Positions 1-4,753 are shown, numbered from the stretch's first letter. The stretch is 11,332 nucleotides of DNA from JBEPVZ01 sp041690695 (GCA_041690695.1 JBEPVZ010000032.1:1-11332), one strand, 5' to 3'. Numbers and translations are program-made. Notes: generated from the letters alone by a model not told the origin.

Positions 1-611
1 GACAAATTCCATTTGACCTAATGGTGGTGGCCGCTTATGGCAAAATTATTCCTCAAGTCGTCTTAGATCTGCCTAAAAAGGGGGCTTTAAACGTTCATCC
101 ATCACTTCTTCCTAAGTATCGGGGAGCTAGCCCGATTCAAGCCGCATTATTAGCTGGTGACTCCGAAACTGGCATCAGTATTATCCAAATGGATGCCAAA
201 ATGGATCATGGACCACTTGTCTACCAAGAAACCTTTGAGCTTTCAAATGAGGATAATCTTCAAATATTGCACAATAAAATGTTCCAGCGAGCTAGTCAGA
301 TTTTAATAGAACTTATTCCTGATTTTATTCAAGGAAAAGTTCATGGAATTGACCAAAATCATGATCAAGCCACCTTTTGTAAGATGATTTCTAAAACTGA
401 TGGCTATTTTGAGATAGATAATCCTCCTCATTTAGAAAAATTAAACCGAATGATTAAGGCTTATTATCCGTGGCCAACGGCTTGGACTAAGTGGCAAAAT
501 AAGATTATTAAGCTTTTACCAGGTGGATTAGTTCAACTCGAAGGCAAAAAGGCGGTTAAATTAGAGGATTTTTTGAGAGGCTACCCAGAATTTCCAATAA
601 AAAGGATCTAA
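1..611 (+). CDS. fmt: Methionyl-tRNA formyltransferase, 3' part (5' end outside window)
   Basis: Transfers a formyl group from 10-formyl-tetrahydrofolate to initiator Met-tRNA in the cytoplasm. The reading frame is open from base 3, so the gene enters from the left; the first visible Met (base 21) is internal. Counting from that Met, the formyltransferase catalytic residues are visible: Asn24 and His26 in LNVHPSLLPKYRGASPIQ, and Asp62 in MDAKMDHGP. The Asn-to-Asp spacing of 38 equals that of E. coli Fmt (N106, H108, D144). The linker and start of the C-terminal domain are recognisable (AYYPWPTAWTKW). After that only about 37 residues remain, so the C-terminal tRNA-binding OB-fold is much shorter than in E. 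coli; the middle strands seem to be missing while the ends (KIIKLL, then GKKAVKLEDFL) are kept. It converges with rpmB. Identity is secure; the effect of the short C-terminus is not known. Confidence 0.95.
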   Translation, partial: QIPFDLMVVAAYGKIIPQVVLDLPKKGALNVHPSLLPKYRGASPIQAALLAGDSETGISIIQMDAKMDHGPLVYQETFELSNEDNLQILHNKMFQRASQILIELIPDFIQGKVHGIDQNHDQATFCKMISKTDGYFEIDNPPHLEKLNRMIKAYYPWPTAWTKWQNKIIKLLPGGLVQLEGKKAVKLEDFLRGYPEFPIKRI

Positions 612-674
612 GAATTAGGAGCGAGGTTAGCGGAAACACAAAAACTTTCCACCTAGTTCTTAAAACCTAATTCT
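611..674. other. Interrupted dyad between convergent fmt and rpmB
   Basis: A perfect 9-bp inverted repeat (agaattagg at 611-619, cctaattct at 666-674) encloses smaller complementary pieces: aggt/acct and ggaaa/tttcc around a loop of cacaaaaac. The whole could fold as one long, interrupted stem in either direction. It fills the gap between two convergent genes, where a bidirectional transcription stop is expected, but it lacks a GC-rich stem followed by a clear U-run. Function is inferred from position only. Confidence 0.35.
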
Positions 675-675
675 A

Positions 676-903
676 CTAAGCTACTACTTGAGAAACTATC
701 TTACTCTTCATAAATTCGGTCTTAGCTCGTCTTAAACATTTAGTACAGTACTTAAGACCTTTAAAGAGGTGTAAATTCGGGCGCTGGAGATGTTTTGTGA
801 TTTGAGCACGAAGTGGCCACTCTGTTGCTCCAGAGGAACCTTTTTGGTGTCTTGAGTAAGACACACTGACTGCTCTCTTCCCACAATTAGTACAAACTAG
901 CAT
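676..903 (-). CDS. rpmB: 50S ribosomal protein bL28, zinc-binding form
   Basis: Structural protein of the large ribosomal subunit, 75 residues. The start of the protein carries Cys4-x-x-Cys7 followed by GKR, the usual bL28 opening. The middle holds the basic RPNLHLFKG segment (41-49), and Cys53-x-x-Cys56-LRRAK closes the zinc-binding site, so this is the C+ form with four cysteines. Its length fits the family. The start is supported by a promoter whose -10 box ends 7 nt before the ATG, leaving no room for a Shine-Dalgarno sequence. It is transcribed towards fmt and away from the site-2 protease gene. A rather divergent middle section (residues 15-40) is the only unusual aspect. Confidence 0.92.
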   Translation of the reverse strand: MLVCTNCGKRAVSVSYSRHQKGSSGATEWPLRAQITKHLQRPNLHLFKGLKYCTKCLRRAKTEFMKSKIVSQVVA

Positions 904-910
904 GTGCTAG

Positions 911-939
911 AATATAACACAGTTGCGTTCAAAATTCAA
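911..939 (-). promoter_or_regulatory. rpmB promoter (leaderless)
   Basis: On the minus strand TTGAAT (934-939) is separated by exactly 17 bp from TATATT (911-916). Only 7 nt lie between the -10 box and the ATG of rpmB, so transcription is expected to begin at or within a base or two of the start codon. The -35 box is built from a copy of the TTCAAAATTCAAAG repeat (927-942). Confidence 0.65.
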
Positions 940-948
940 AGTCTAGTA

Positions 949-1024
949 TGTCATCCCTGCGTACGCAGGGATCCAATTAAGAACTCAACTATTTATATAG
1001 ATTCCCGCCTGCGTGGGAATGACA
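949..1024. repeat. Paired-hairpin repeat element with TGTCAT/ATGACA ends
   Basis: The 76-bp element starts with tgtcat and ends with its complement atgaca. The left half is a perfect 20-bp palindrome (953-972, atccctgcgtacgcagggat). The right half is an 8-bp stem with one G-U pair, attcccgc/gtgggaat (1001-1020), with loop ctgc. Two GC-rich hairpins in opposed order between matching ends is the layout of REP/BIME-like or MITE-like non-autonomous repeats. It lies between divergent rpmB and the site-2 protease gene and ends 7 nt before the latter's ATG. A TATATA sits between the hairpins (994-999) without a convincing -35 box. Other copies outside the window cannot be checked here. Confidence 0.6.
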
Positions 1025-1031
1025 GAAGTAT

Positions 1032-1664
1032 ATGGATCCACAATTTCTTAGTCTATCAATTTTAATCTTACTTTTCTCGGTCATCGTTCATGAGGTCATG
1101 CATGGCGTGGCGGCTTTAAAATTTGGTGATCATACCGCAGAGGCAGCTGGTCGATTAACCCTCAACCCGATTCCCCATATCGATCCGATCGGAACAATTC
1201 TCTTACCGCTGCTTTTAGTTATAACCCATGCACCGATTCTGTTTGGTTGGGCCAAACCCGTTCCGGTTAATCCTCGAAATTTCACTGATTTTCGCCGCGG
1301 CGAGTTTTTTGTTTCTTCTGCAGGTGTATTAGCCAATTTTGGTTTAGCCCTATTAGGGGCCGTTATTCTTCATGTTATGGGTACAGAAAATCCGATTGAC
1401 ATGTTTTCGGCTTTACTTAATTATTTAGTTAATATAAATATTACTTTGGCAATTTTAAATCTGATTCCAATTCCACCATTAGATGGCTCAAAAATCTTGA
1501 TTTCTGTTTTACCCTACCAATTGGCCCGCCCGTTCCAGCGTTTAGAACAATACGGTTTTTTAATATTCATTCTTATTCTTTTTATCCCTTTTGGGAACGG
1601 CTCACTGGTCAGTTTTATTCTCGGAAATGGCTTATTAATCTTTAGACAGCTCCTGGGGCTTTAA
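1032..1664 (+). CDS. M50 family site-2-type intramembrane zinc metalloprotease
   Basis: Predicted integral-membrane protease that cuts transmembrane substrates within the bilayer. The 210-residue protein is the compact form without a PDZ domain. The catalytic HExxH is at 20-24 (HEVMH) in the first membrane helix. A conserved GRLTLNPIPHIDPIGT segment (40-55) and GWAKPVPVNPRNF (72-84) follow, and the third zinc ligand is Asp151 in NLIPIPPLDG (143-152). Further hydrophobic segments lie near 93-116, 128-146 and 175-200. These motifs match the small YwhC/Rip2-like group of site-2 proteases. The ATG used is the only Met before the HExxH helix; there is no Shine-Dalgarno sequence, and a hairpin repeat lies directly upstream. 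The substrate is unknown: no sigma or anti-sigma factor is nearby. Confidence 0.92.
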   Translation: MDPQFLSLSILILLFSVIVHEVMHGVAALKFGDHTAEAAGRLTLNPIPHIDPIGTILLPLLLVITHAPILFGWAKPVPVNPRNFTDFRRGEFFVSSAGVLANFGLALLGAVILHVMGTENPIDMFSALLNYLVNINITLAILNLIPIPPLDGSKILISVLPYQLARPFQRLEQYGFLIFILILFIPFGNGSLVSFILGNGLLIFRQLLGL

Positions 1665-1744
1665 GTTATTACTTATTTATTACACAACTGCTTCTCAGGC
1701 ACAGAAAAATGAGTTTTGATTGGTCTGACAAGACAGTTATCATT

Positions 1745-1773
1745 TTGACTTTAGTCCTATTTATTGATACTAT
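1745..1773 (+). promoter_or_regulatory. Promoter of the structured RNA candidate
   Basis: TTGACT (1745-1750), a 17-bp spacer, then TACTAT (1768-1773). Initiation would fall near 1779-1780, at the first base of a small gtcc-aaag-ggac hairpin. No reading frame follows for over 500 bases, so this promoter most likely serves a non-coding RNA. Confidence 0.55.
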
Positions 1774-1779
1774 TTTGAA

Positions 1780-2022
1780 GTCCAAAGGGACAAAAGTAGA
1801 TGGCTCTTGCCTACTGGGTGCGTTTGAAATTTGAAGGTTTAAATTTTCTTCACTATGTTTAAACCTGTCGGGAGACTCAACTAGTCATGAGGGGTAAACT
1901 TTCATGATAGGGTTCCCACTTATTGTTTTGTAGAAAAAACTTCAAAACACGGCCAAGTAGGCAGTTATTATTTTAAAAATTAGTGTTGAAACCACATGCT
2001 CAAAGGAGGATGTGGTTTTTTT
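1780..2022 (+). ncRNA. Candidate structured non-coding RNA, about 240 nt, family not recognised
   Basis: This interval holds no plausible gene but is framed by a promoter (1745-1773) and an intrinsic terminator (1989-2022). It folds by eye. A closing stem pairs tgcctact (1808-1815) with agtaggca (1956-1963) and continues as gtg-cg-tttgaa (1818-1828) with ttcaaa-a-cac (1941-1950). Inside are hairpin A, perfect 9 bp, aggtttaaa/tttaaacct (1835-1843/1858-1866), and hairpin B, gggag-act...cta around tcatgaggg/ctttcatga, closed by tag-ggt-tccc (about 1870-1917). Together they make a three-way junction. A second agtag (1795-1799) could compete for ctact (1811-1815). I found no signature of RNase P RNA, tmRNA or SRP RNA. 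A divergent 6S-like RNA is possible but not shown. Confidence 0.6.
1989..2022 (+). terminator. Intrinsic terminator of the RNA candidate
   Basis: The stem accacat/atgtggt (1991-1997/2010-2016) is extended by AA/TT pairs and runs into seven T (2016-2022). The 12-nt loop gctcaaaggagg contains a full Shine-Dalgarno-like aaaggagg. No gene follows to use it before tRNA-Thr. Confidence 0.85.
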
Positions 2023-2079
2023 AAACCAAAACTCTCCACTTCTTCCTACTACCTGCTACTTTCTCCTAGTCGCTTATTT

Positions 2080-2088
2080 TGATAGAAT
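2080..2088 (+). promoter_or_regulatory. Probable extended -10 promoter of the tRNA-Thr pair
   Basis: TGaTAGAAT is an extended -10 element; initiation would fall near 2095, a few bases before the first tRNA. No good -35 box is visible at the proper distance, which fits an extended -10 promoter. Confidence 0.4.
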
Positions 2089-2101
2089 CATCCATGGATG
2101 C

Positions 2102-2177
2102 GCCGAGATAGCTCATTTGGTAGAGCACCTGTTTTGTAAACAGGGGGTGCCGGGTTCGAGCCCCGGTCTCGGCTCCA
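2102..2177 (+). tRNA. tRNA-Thr (anticodon TGT)
   Basis: Full cloverleaf: acceptor gccgaga/tctcggc, D arm with agctcatttggtagagc, anticodon stem cctgt/acagg with loop ttTGTaa, and T arm ccggg-ttcgagc-cccgg. The anticodon TGT reads threonine ACA-type codons. The discriminator is T (2174), and the 3' CCA (2175-2177) is encoded. Confidence 0.97.
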
Positions 2178-2180
2178 ACC

Positions 2181-2252
2181 GCCGACGTAGCTTAGAGGCA
2201 AAGCACTTCATTGGTAATGAAGAGACCATGGGTTCAATTCCCATCGTCGGCT
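2181..2252 (+). tRNA. tRNA-Thr (anticodon GGT)
   Basis: Second threonine tRNA, 3 nt after the first. Acceptor gccgacg/cgtcggc, anticodon stem cttca/tgaag with loop ttGGTaa, T arm atggg-ttcaatt-cccat, discriminator T. CCA is not encoded, unlike its neighbour. The two are probably co-transcribed and together cover ACA/ACG and ACC/ACU codons. Confidence 0.97.
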
Positions 2253-2257
2253 CACGA

Positions 2258-2274
2258 GTCCCGCTGAGCGGGAC
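2258..2274. repeat. GC-rich hairpin just after the tRNA-Thr pair
   Basis: Perfect 7-bp stem gtcccgc/gcgggac with loop tga, flanked by tcac (2252-2255) and gtga (2281-2284), which can extend it loosely. It starts 5 nt after the tRNA and stands out as GC-rich in AT-rich surroundings. It may aid 3' processing or termination, but the nearest T-run (2305-2309) is too far for a standard terminator. It could also be a dispersed palindromic repeat. Confidence 0.45.
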
Positions 2275-2327
2275 GAAGTGGTGAGTCAGACTCAACATTC
2301 AGACTTTTTAGATTATAAATAAACTGG

Positions 2328-2333
2328 TAAACT
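2328..2333 (+). promoter_or_regulatory. Possible -10 box of the PAP2-type gene
   Basis: TAAACT ends 7 nt before the TTG start, the same spacing as at the other leaderless genes here. The -35 region is poor (TTTTTA at 17 bp), so this is weak support. Confidence 0.3.
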
Positions 2334-2340
2334 AATTAGA

Positions 2341-3231
2341 TTGAAACATCACGCCTTTGCCATCGGATTATTTGTTTTCTATATCATCGTTGTGACCGCC
2401 ATCATGGTCTGGCAAGGCATCGGCATTGCTCCCGATCGTTATGCTTTCGTGCTATTTTTCCCCAGTCTTTTAATTAAGAGAACTCGAGCCTTTTTACTTG
2501 ACTGGATCCCATTTTTATTAATTCTTTTGTCTTACGACTTTTTGCGAGGGCTAACTCCCCTTTTACATCTTAATGTTAATTACTGGGCAGCAATTAATTT
2601 CGACAAATTCTTTTTTGGTCAAGTTCCAACTATTACCTTACAACATGCGCTATTTAACCCAAATCATTTAAATTGGTATGATTATTTAGCCTCCATCTTC
2701 TACTTTTTACACTTTGCTCTACCACTCGCCTTTGGTTATATTCTTTGGCTGATTAATAAAGATCAATTTCGACGATTCACGACCGGACTACTGGTTTTGT
2801 CATACAGCGCTTGGGCAACTTATCTGATCTTTCCAGCTGCGCCGCCTTGGCTAGCTAGTCAAAACGGCTTTATCCCTCATTTAGATAAAATCCTGAATTT
2901 CACTTTAAGCGCGTTCCCAGCTAAAAATCTGCCAACGGTTTACGCCGCTTTTAATCCTAATGATGTCGCAGCCGTGCCATCGCTTCATGCTGCTTATCCG
3001 TTCCTGGTTTTCTTATTTAGCCTAAAGTTCTTTGGCAAAAAAGCCTTATGGTTTATACCCTATTTAATTGGCATCTGGTGGTCGATCGTTTATTTAGGTG
3101 AACACTACGTTTTTGACGTCATAACCGGAATTATTTACGCTGCATTTAGCTTCATTCTTGCAAACGGAGTCCTTCATCATGTAAAATTCCATACATGGCT
3201 AAAAAAGGTAATCGCAAAGCGCTCGGCTTAG
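2341..3231 (+). CDS. PAP2-superfamily membrane phosphatase/phosphotransferase (Aur1/Ipt1-like)
   Basis: Polytopic membrane enzyme of 296 residues with about six to eight hydrophobic segments (roughly 5-25, 35-63, 112-137, 146-165, 218-231, 236-252, 261-276). The phosphatase signature is split over PSLHAA (213-218, His216) and YLGEHYVFD (251-259, His255 and Asp259), the second and third PAP2 motifs. FDKFFFG (87-93) and FPAAPPW (164-170) are typical of the branch that includes inositol-phosphorylceramide synthases (PAP2_3). It likely works on a lipid phosphate at the membrane surface: a lipid-phosphate phosphatase, or transfer of a phosphate-linked head group. The substrate cannot be told. The start is a TTG; the next in-frame ATG (2404) would cut the first helix. 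Its 3' end overlaps rpmG by 37 bp. It separates the tRNA-Thr pair from rpmG, an unusual place. Confidence 0.82.
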   Translation: MKHHAFAIGLFVFYIIVVTAIMVWQGIGIAPDRYAFVLFFPSLLIKRTRAFLLDWIPFLLILLSYDFLRGLTPLLHLNVNYWAAINFDKFFFGQVPTITLQHALFNPNHLNWYDYLASIFYFLHFALPLAFGYILWLINKDQFRRFTTGLLVLSYSAWATYLIFPAAPPWLASQNGFIPHLDKILNFTLSAFPAKNLPTVYAAFNPNDVAAVPSLHAAYPFLVFLFSLKFFGKKALWFIPYLIGIWWSIVYLGEHYVFDVITGIIYAAFSFILANGVLHHVKFHTWLKKVIAKRSA

Positions 3232-3368
3232 CGTGTGACGTCTGTAAATCACGGAACTACATCACTACTAAAAACGGGCTAAATACAAAAGATAAATTAA
3301 GTTTAAGTAAGTACTGTAAAAAGTGTCGTGCCACGACCACTCATATTGAGTATAAAAGCCTCCATTAA
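3195..3368 (+). CDS. rpmG: 50S ribosomal protein bL33, zinc-binding form
   Basis: A 57-residue gene overlapping the end of the PAP2-type gene by 37 bp in another frame. The protein begins MAKKGNRKALG, carries Cys14-x-x-Cys17 and Cys41-x-x-Cys44 (YCKKCRATTTHIEYK), and holds SRNYITTKN and LSKYC between them, which is standard bL33 layout and length. All four zinc ligands are present, so it is the C+ type. No Shine-Dalgarno sequence precedes the ATG; translation may rely on read-through from the PAP2 transcript. It lies between tRNA-Thr and tRNA-Trp, as rpmG does in many bacteria, which strengthens the call. Confidence 0.95.
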   Translation: MAKKGNRKALGLACDVCKSRNYITTKNGLNTKDKLSLSKYCKKCRATTTHIEYKSLH

Positions 3369-3491
3369 AGTAAGCGATTTTTCACCTGTTAAATTCTTTT
3401 TCGACCAAAGGTCCTTTGGGATTTACGAATAATAATCGTTAATCGCCAAATAGCGAAATTGGAACTTTTTAGGCACAAAATAGCTTTTGCC

Positions 3492-3520
3492 TTTATACTA
3501 AATACCAAATACTATATACT
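3492..3520 (+). promoter_or_regulatory. Probable tRNA-Trp promoter inside an ATACTA-rich tract
   Basis: TTTATA (3492-3497), 17 bp, TATACT (3515-3520), then 11 nt to the tRNA. It is embedded in a low-complexity run of atactaaat / accaaatac / tatatacta units (3494-3522). The rest of the gap 3369-3491 holds a small palindrome, ccaaagg-t-cctttgg (3405-3419), and a weak bulged hairpin, aggc..aaaa/ttttgcct (3471-3492), which might end the rpmG transcript. Confidence 0.4.
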
Positions 3521-3531
3521 AATCTCTACTT

Positions 3532-3602
3532 AGGCCTGTGGTGAAATGGTATCACAGCACTCTCCAAAAGTGCTTTTCTAGGTTCAAATCCTAGCAGGCC
3601 TG
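3532..3602 (+). tRNA. tRNA-Trp (anticodon CCA)
   Basis: Acceptor aggcctg/caggcct, D arm gtga-aatggta-tcac, anticodon stem gcact/agtgc with loop ctCCAaa, T arm ctagg-ttcaaat-cctag. The discriminator is G, as in bacterial tRNA-Trp; CCA is not encoded. The CCA anticodon reads only UGG, in line with TGA serving as a stop in this window. Confidence 0.96.
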
Positions 3603-3612
3603 CATTTAACTC

Positions 3613-3643
3613 TTGACCTTACAGTAACTGGAAGGTATATAGT
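3613..3643 (+). promoter_or_regulatory. MerR-type promoter and operator, autoregulatory
   Basis: TTGACC (3613-3618) and TATAGT (3638-3643) are 19 bp apart, the overlong spacer that MerR regulators untwist. The spacer is filled by a near-perfect 21-bp dyad (3616-3636): ACCTT, CAGT, ACTG and AAGGT match across the centre with one mismatched pair. The -10 box ends 6 nt before the merR ATG, so the transcript should be leaderless. The promoter drives merR itself and probably the Cys-rich peptide. Confidence 0.85.
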
Positions 3644-3649
3644 CTAACC

Positions 3650-4066
3650 ATGACTATAGGAGAAGTTTCAAAACTGGTTGGCCTACCAACTAAAACGATT
3701 CGCTTTTATGAGAAGATCAAACTTCTAAAGCCTGCAAACAGAAGTCAGAATAATTATCGAACTTACAATCAGGACGATCTTAATATCCTTTTTCTTATTA
3801 AAGAAGCTCGGGCTTTAGGGTTAGATACAAATGAGGTCAAGAACATTGTTAACCTGTGCCTAAATAGTGGCTGTGAGCATATAAATGATTATCTCGCTAA
3901 ACATATCCCAATTTATAAAAATACGATTGATGATCAGATCCAAAGACTTACAGGTTTAAAAAGCAAATTATCAAACTTGGAACAAGATATAAACAATAAG
4001 TCAATTAACTGTAAAAACGACTGTGATGAGTGCAATATTCTATGTAGAACTAGTAAAACTTGCTAG
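3650..4066 (+). CDS. MerR-family metal-responsive transcriptional activator
   Basis: DNA-binding regulator, 138 residues. The N-terminal winged helix-turn-helix is clear (MTIGEVSKLVGLPTKTIRFYE at 1-21, then RSQNNYRTY at 31-39), followed by the long dimerisation helix (about 80-112). In ungapped alignment with CueR, the Cu(I)-site Ser77 position holds His, while Cys75 sits in GCEHINDYLAKHI, like the dimer-helix Cys of the ZntR/CadR/PbrR branch. The C-terminal loop is Cys-rich: Cys121, 125, 128, 132 and 138, plus Cys70. This favours a soft or divalent metal (Zn, Cd, Pb, perhaps Cu) over an organic inducer; the exact metal is not decided. It lies just after tRNA-Trp under its own MerR operator and upstream of the Cys-rich peptide. 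No metal transporter is nearby, which is unusual. Confidence 0.88.
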   Translation: MTIGEVSKLVGLPTKTIRFYEKIKLLKPANRSQNNYRTYNQDDLNILFLIKEARALGLDTNEVKNIVNLCLNSGCEHINDYLAKHIPIYKNTIDDQIQRLTGLKSKLSNLEQDINNKSINCKNDCDECNILCRTSKTC

Positions 4067-4068
4067 TT

Positions 4069-4077
4069 AAAGGAGGT
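4069..4077 (+). promoter_or_regulatory. Consensus Shine-Dalgarno of the 13-aa peptide gene
   Basis: AAAGGAGGT lies with its GGAGG 8 nt before the ATG at 4085. It is the only consensus ribosome binding site before a start codon in the window and decides this start. Confidence 0.75.
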
Positions 4078-4084
4078 GGTTTAG

Positions 4085-4126
4085 ATGGAAGGTTGTTGTT
4101 CAGGTTGTCCTACTGGAGGCTGTTAA
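4085..4126 (+). CDS. Cys-rich micropeptide of 13 residues downstream of merR
   Basis: The frame from the ATG reads MEGCCSGCPTGGC and stops at TAA, so the product is complete at 13 residues: four Cys (4, 5, 8, 13), four Gly and one Pro. It starts 18 nt after merR, so it should be transcribed from the same metal-responsive promoter, and it has the best ribosome binding site in the window. A soft-metal-binding or metallothionein-like role is inferred from the Cys content and the linkage. The alternative is a chance frame or a short regulatory leader, but no gene follows before the next promoter (4183). I recognise no family; CC-x-x-CP motifs do occur in small metal or Fe-S binding proteins. Confidence 0.55.
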   Translation: MEGCCSGCPTGGC

Positions 4127-4139
4127 GGTTTTAGGTTAA

Positions 4140-4164
4140 GTATCATCTAGCGCGCAGGTGGTAC
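4140..4164 (+). terminator. Possible 3' hairpin of the merR-peptide operon
   Basis: gtatcatct pairs with aggtggtac over 9 bp including two G-U pairs, around the loop agcgcgc. It lies 14 nt after the peptide stop. There is no U-run, so if it acts in termination or RNA protection it is not a standard terminator. Confidence 0.3.
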
Positions 4165-4182
4165 TTACTGACTTATTAGTCC

Positions 4183-4211
4183 TTGAAAAGTCCTTAAATT
4201 GGTGTTATTAT
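4183..4211 (+). promoter_or_regulatory. Promoter of the RelBE-like module (leaderless)
   Basis: TTGAAA (4183-4188), 17 bp, TATTAT (4206-4211), then 6 nt to the ATG at 4218. Two agtcctt direct repeats (4178-4184 and 4189-4195), 11 bp apart and overlapping the -35 box, are a candidate binding site for the antitoxin. Confidence 0.7.
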
Positions 4212-4217
4212 TTGGAC

Positions 4218-4472
4218 ATGATCACTCAACAAACCCAGATCAAAATTAACTTACCCGTTAACCTCAAGGATTATGTCGAGAGTAAAGCCGATAAATTTGG
4301 CATGCCCCTAGCCGGATATATTAAACATCTAATCTTAAAGGATGTTGAAGCCATGGATTACCCTACTTTTGAAGCCTCTGATAAAACGATTAAAGCTTAT
4401 AAGAATGCGATGTTGAATAAAGATAAAGCTATTGTGGTTAAAGATATGGATGCTTTTTTTAAGGACCTGTGA
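4218..4472 (+). CDS. RelB-like antitoxin with ribbon-helix-helix N-terminus
   Basis: Neutralises the downstream RelE-like toxin and probably represses the pair. The 84-residue protein opens with a beta strand followed by two helices (TQIKINLPVNLKDYVESKA, then GMPLAGYIKHLILKDV), the MetJ/Arc-type ribbon-helix-helix pattern used for dimerisation and DNA binding. The C-terminal half (about 42-84) is charged and would wrap the toxin. An upstream GTG at 4158 would add 20 residues, but it lies before the promoter; the ATG at 4218, 6 nt after the -10 box, is the better start. It overlaps the toxin start by 4 bp (GTGA). The exact antitoxin family is uncertain. Confidence 0.75.
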   Translation: MITQQTQIKINLPVNLKDYVESKADKFGMPLAGYIKHLILKDVEAMDYPTFEASDKTIKAYKNAMLNKDKAIVVKDMDAFFKDL

Positions 4473-4732
4473 AACCGATTCAGTTTAGTCCAGAAGCTTA
4501 CAAAAAACTGGAAGAACTTAAACATAAGAATCCCAAGCTGCTTAATAAAGTTCAAAAGCAGCTTAAGCTATTTAAACAGGATTCTCGACATAAATCATTA
4601 CGTCTTCACAAAATAACTAATCAAGTTGAGAATACTTGGAGTATATCCATCGATAAAAGCTTCAGGATCCTCTACACAGAACTTGAAGACAGTATTTATT
4701 TCTTTAAGATTGGGAGTCATGATGAGGTATGA
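4469..4732 (+). CDS. RelE/ParE-superfamily toxin
   Basis: Probable mRNA interferase or related toxin, 87 residues, normal for RelE/YafQ/YoeB proteins. Basic helices (YKKLEELKHKNPKLLNKVQK) come first, then LRLHKIT, the core strand WSISIDKSFRILYT (57-70, Arg66) and the ending FKIGSHDEV with His84 and Asp85. That W-I-I-R-I-Y ... IG-HD layout is typical of RelE-fold toxins. The GTG start overlaps the antitoxin stop. The stop codon lies inside the first unit of a 15-bp tandem repeat that continues for 21 bp past the gene. Whether the target is ribosome-bound mRNA (RelE) or gyrase (ParE) cannot be told. Confidence 0.8.
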   Translation: MKPIQFSPEAYKKLEELKHKNPKLLNKVQKQLKLFKQDSRHKSLRLHKITNQVENTWSISIDKSFRILYTELEDSIYFFKIGSHDEV

Positions 4733-4753
4733 GGTATAGAGGTATGAGGTATA
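4724..4753. repeat. 15-bp tandem repeat across the toxin stop codon
   Basis: gaggtatgaggtata occurs twice back to back (4724-4738, 4739-4753); inside, gaggtat occurs four times. The first unit holds the last two sense codons and the TGA of the toxin, so slippage would not change the protein end. Confidence 0.8.

Noticed and set aside
1130..1336. Minus-strand frame of 68 residues
   Set aside because: Lies wholly inside the M50 protease gene on the other strand and resembles no known protein.
1665..2022. RNase P RNA, tmRNA or SRP RNA as identity of the structured RNA
   Set aside because: A short cacagaaaa at 1700 recalls RNase P, but it lies before the promoter and the other conserved blocks are missing; no tRNA-like ends (tmRNA) and no SRP tetraloop helix are seen.
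2012..2284. 90-residue plus-strand frame and a 61-residue minus-strand frame (2113-2298)
   Set aside because: Both run across the two tRNA-Thr genes; the frames are by-products of the tRNA sequences.
4085..4126. Micropeptide as the truncated start of a longer gene or with recoded stop
   Set aside because: The stop is TAA, not TGA, and no frame continues behind it before the next promoter.
4158..4217. GTG start adding 20 residues to the RelB-like antitoxin
   Set aside because: The extension contains the -35 and -10 boxes of the gene, so it would not be transcribed.
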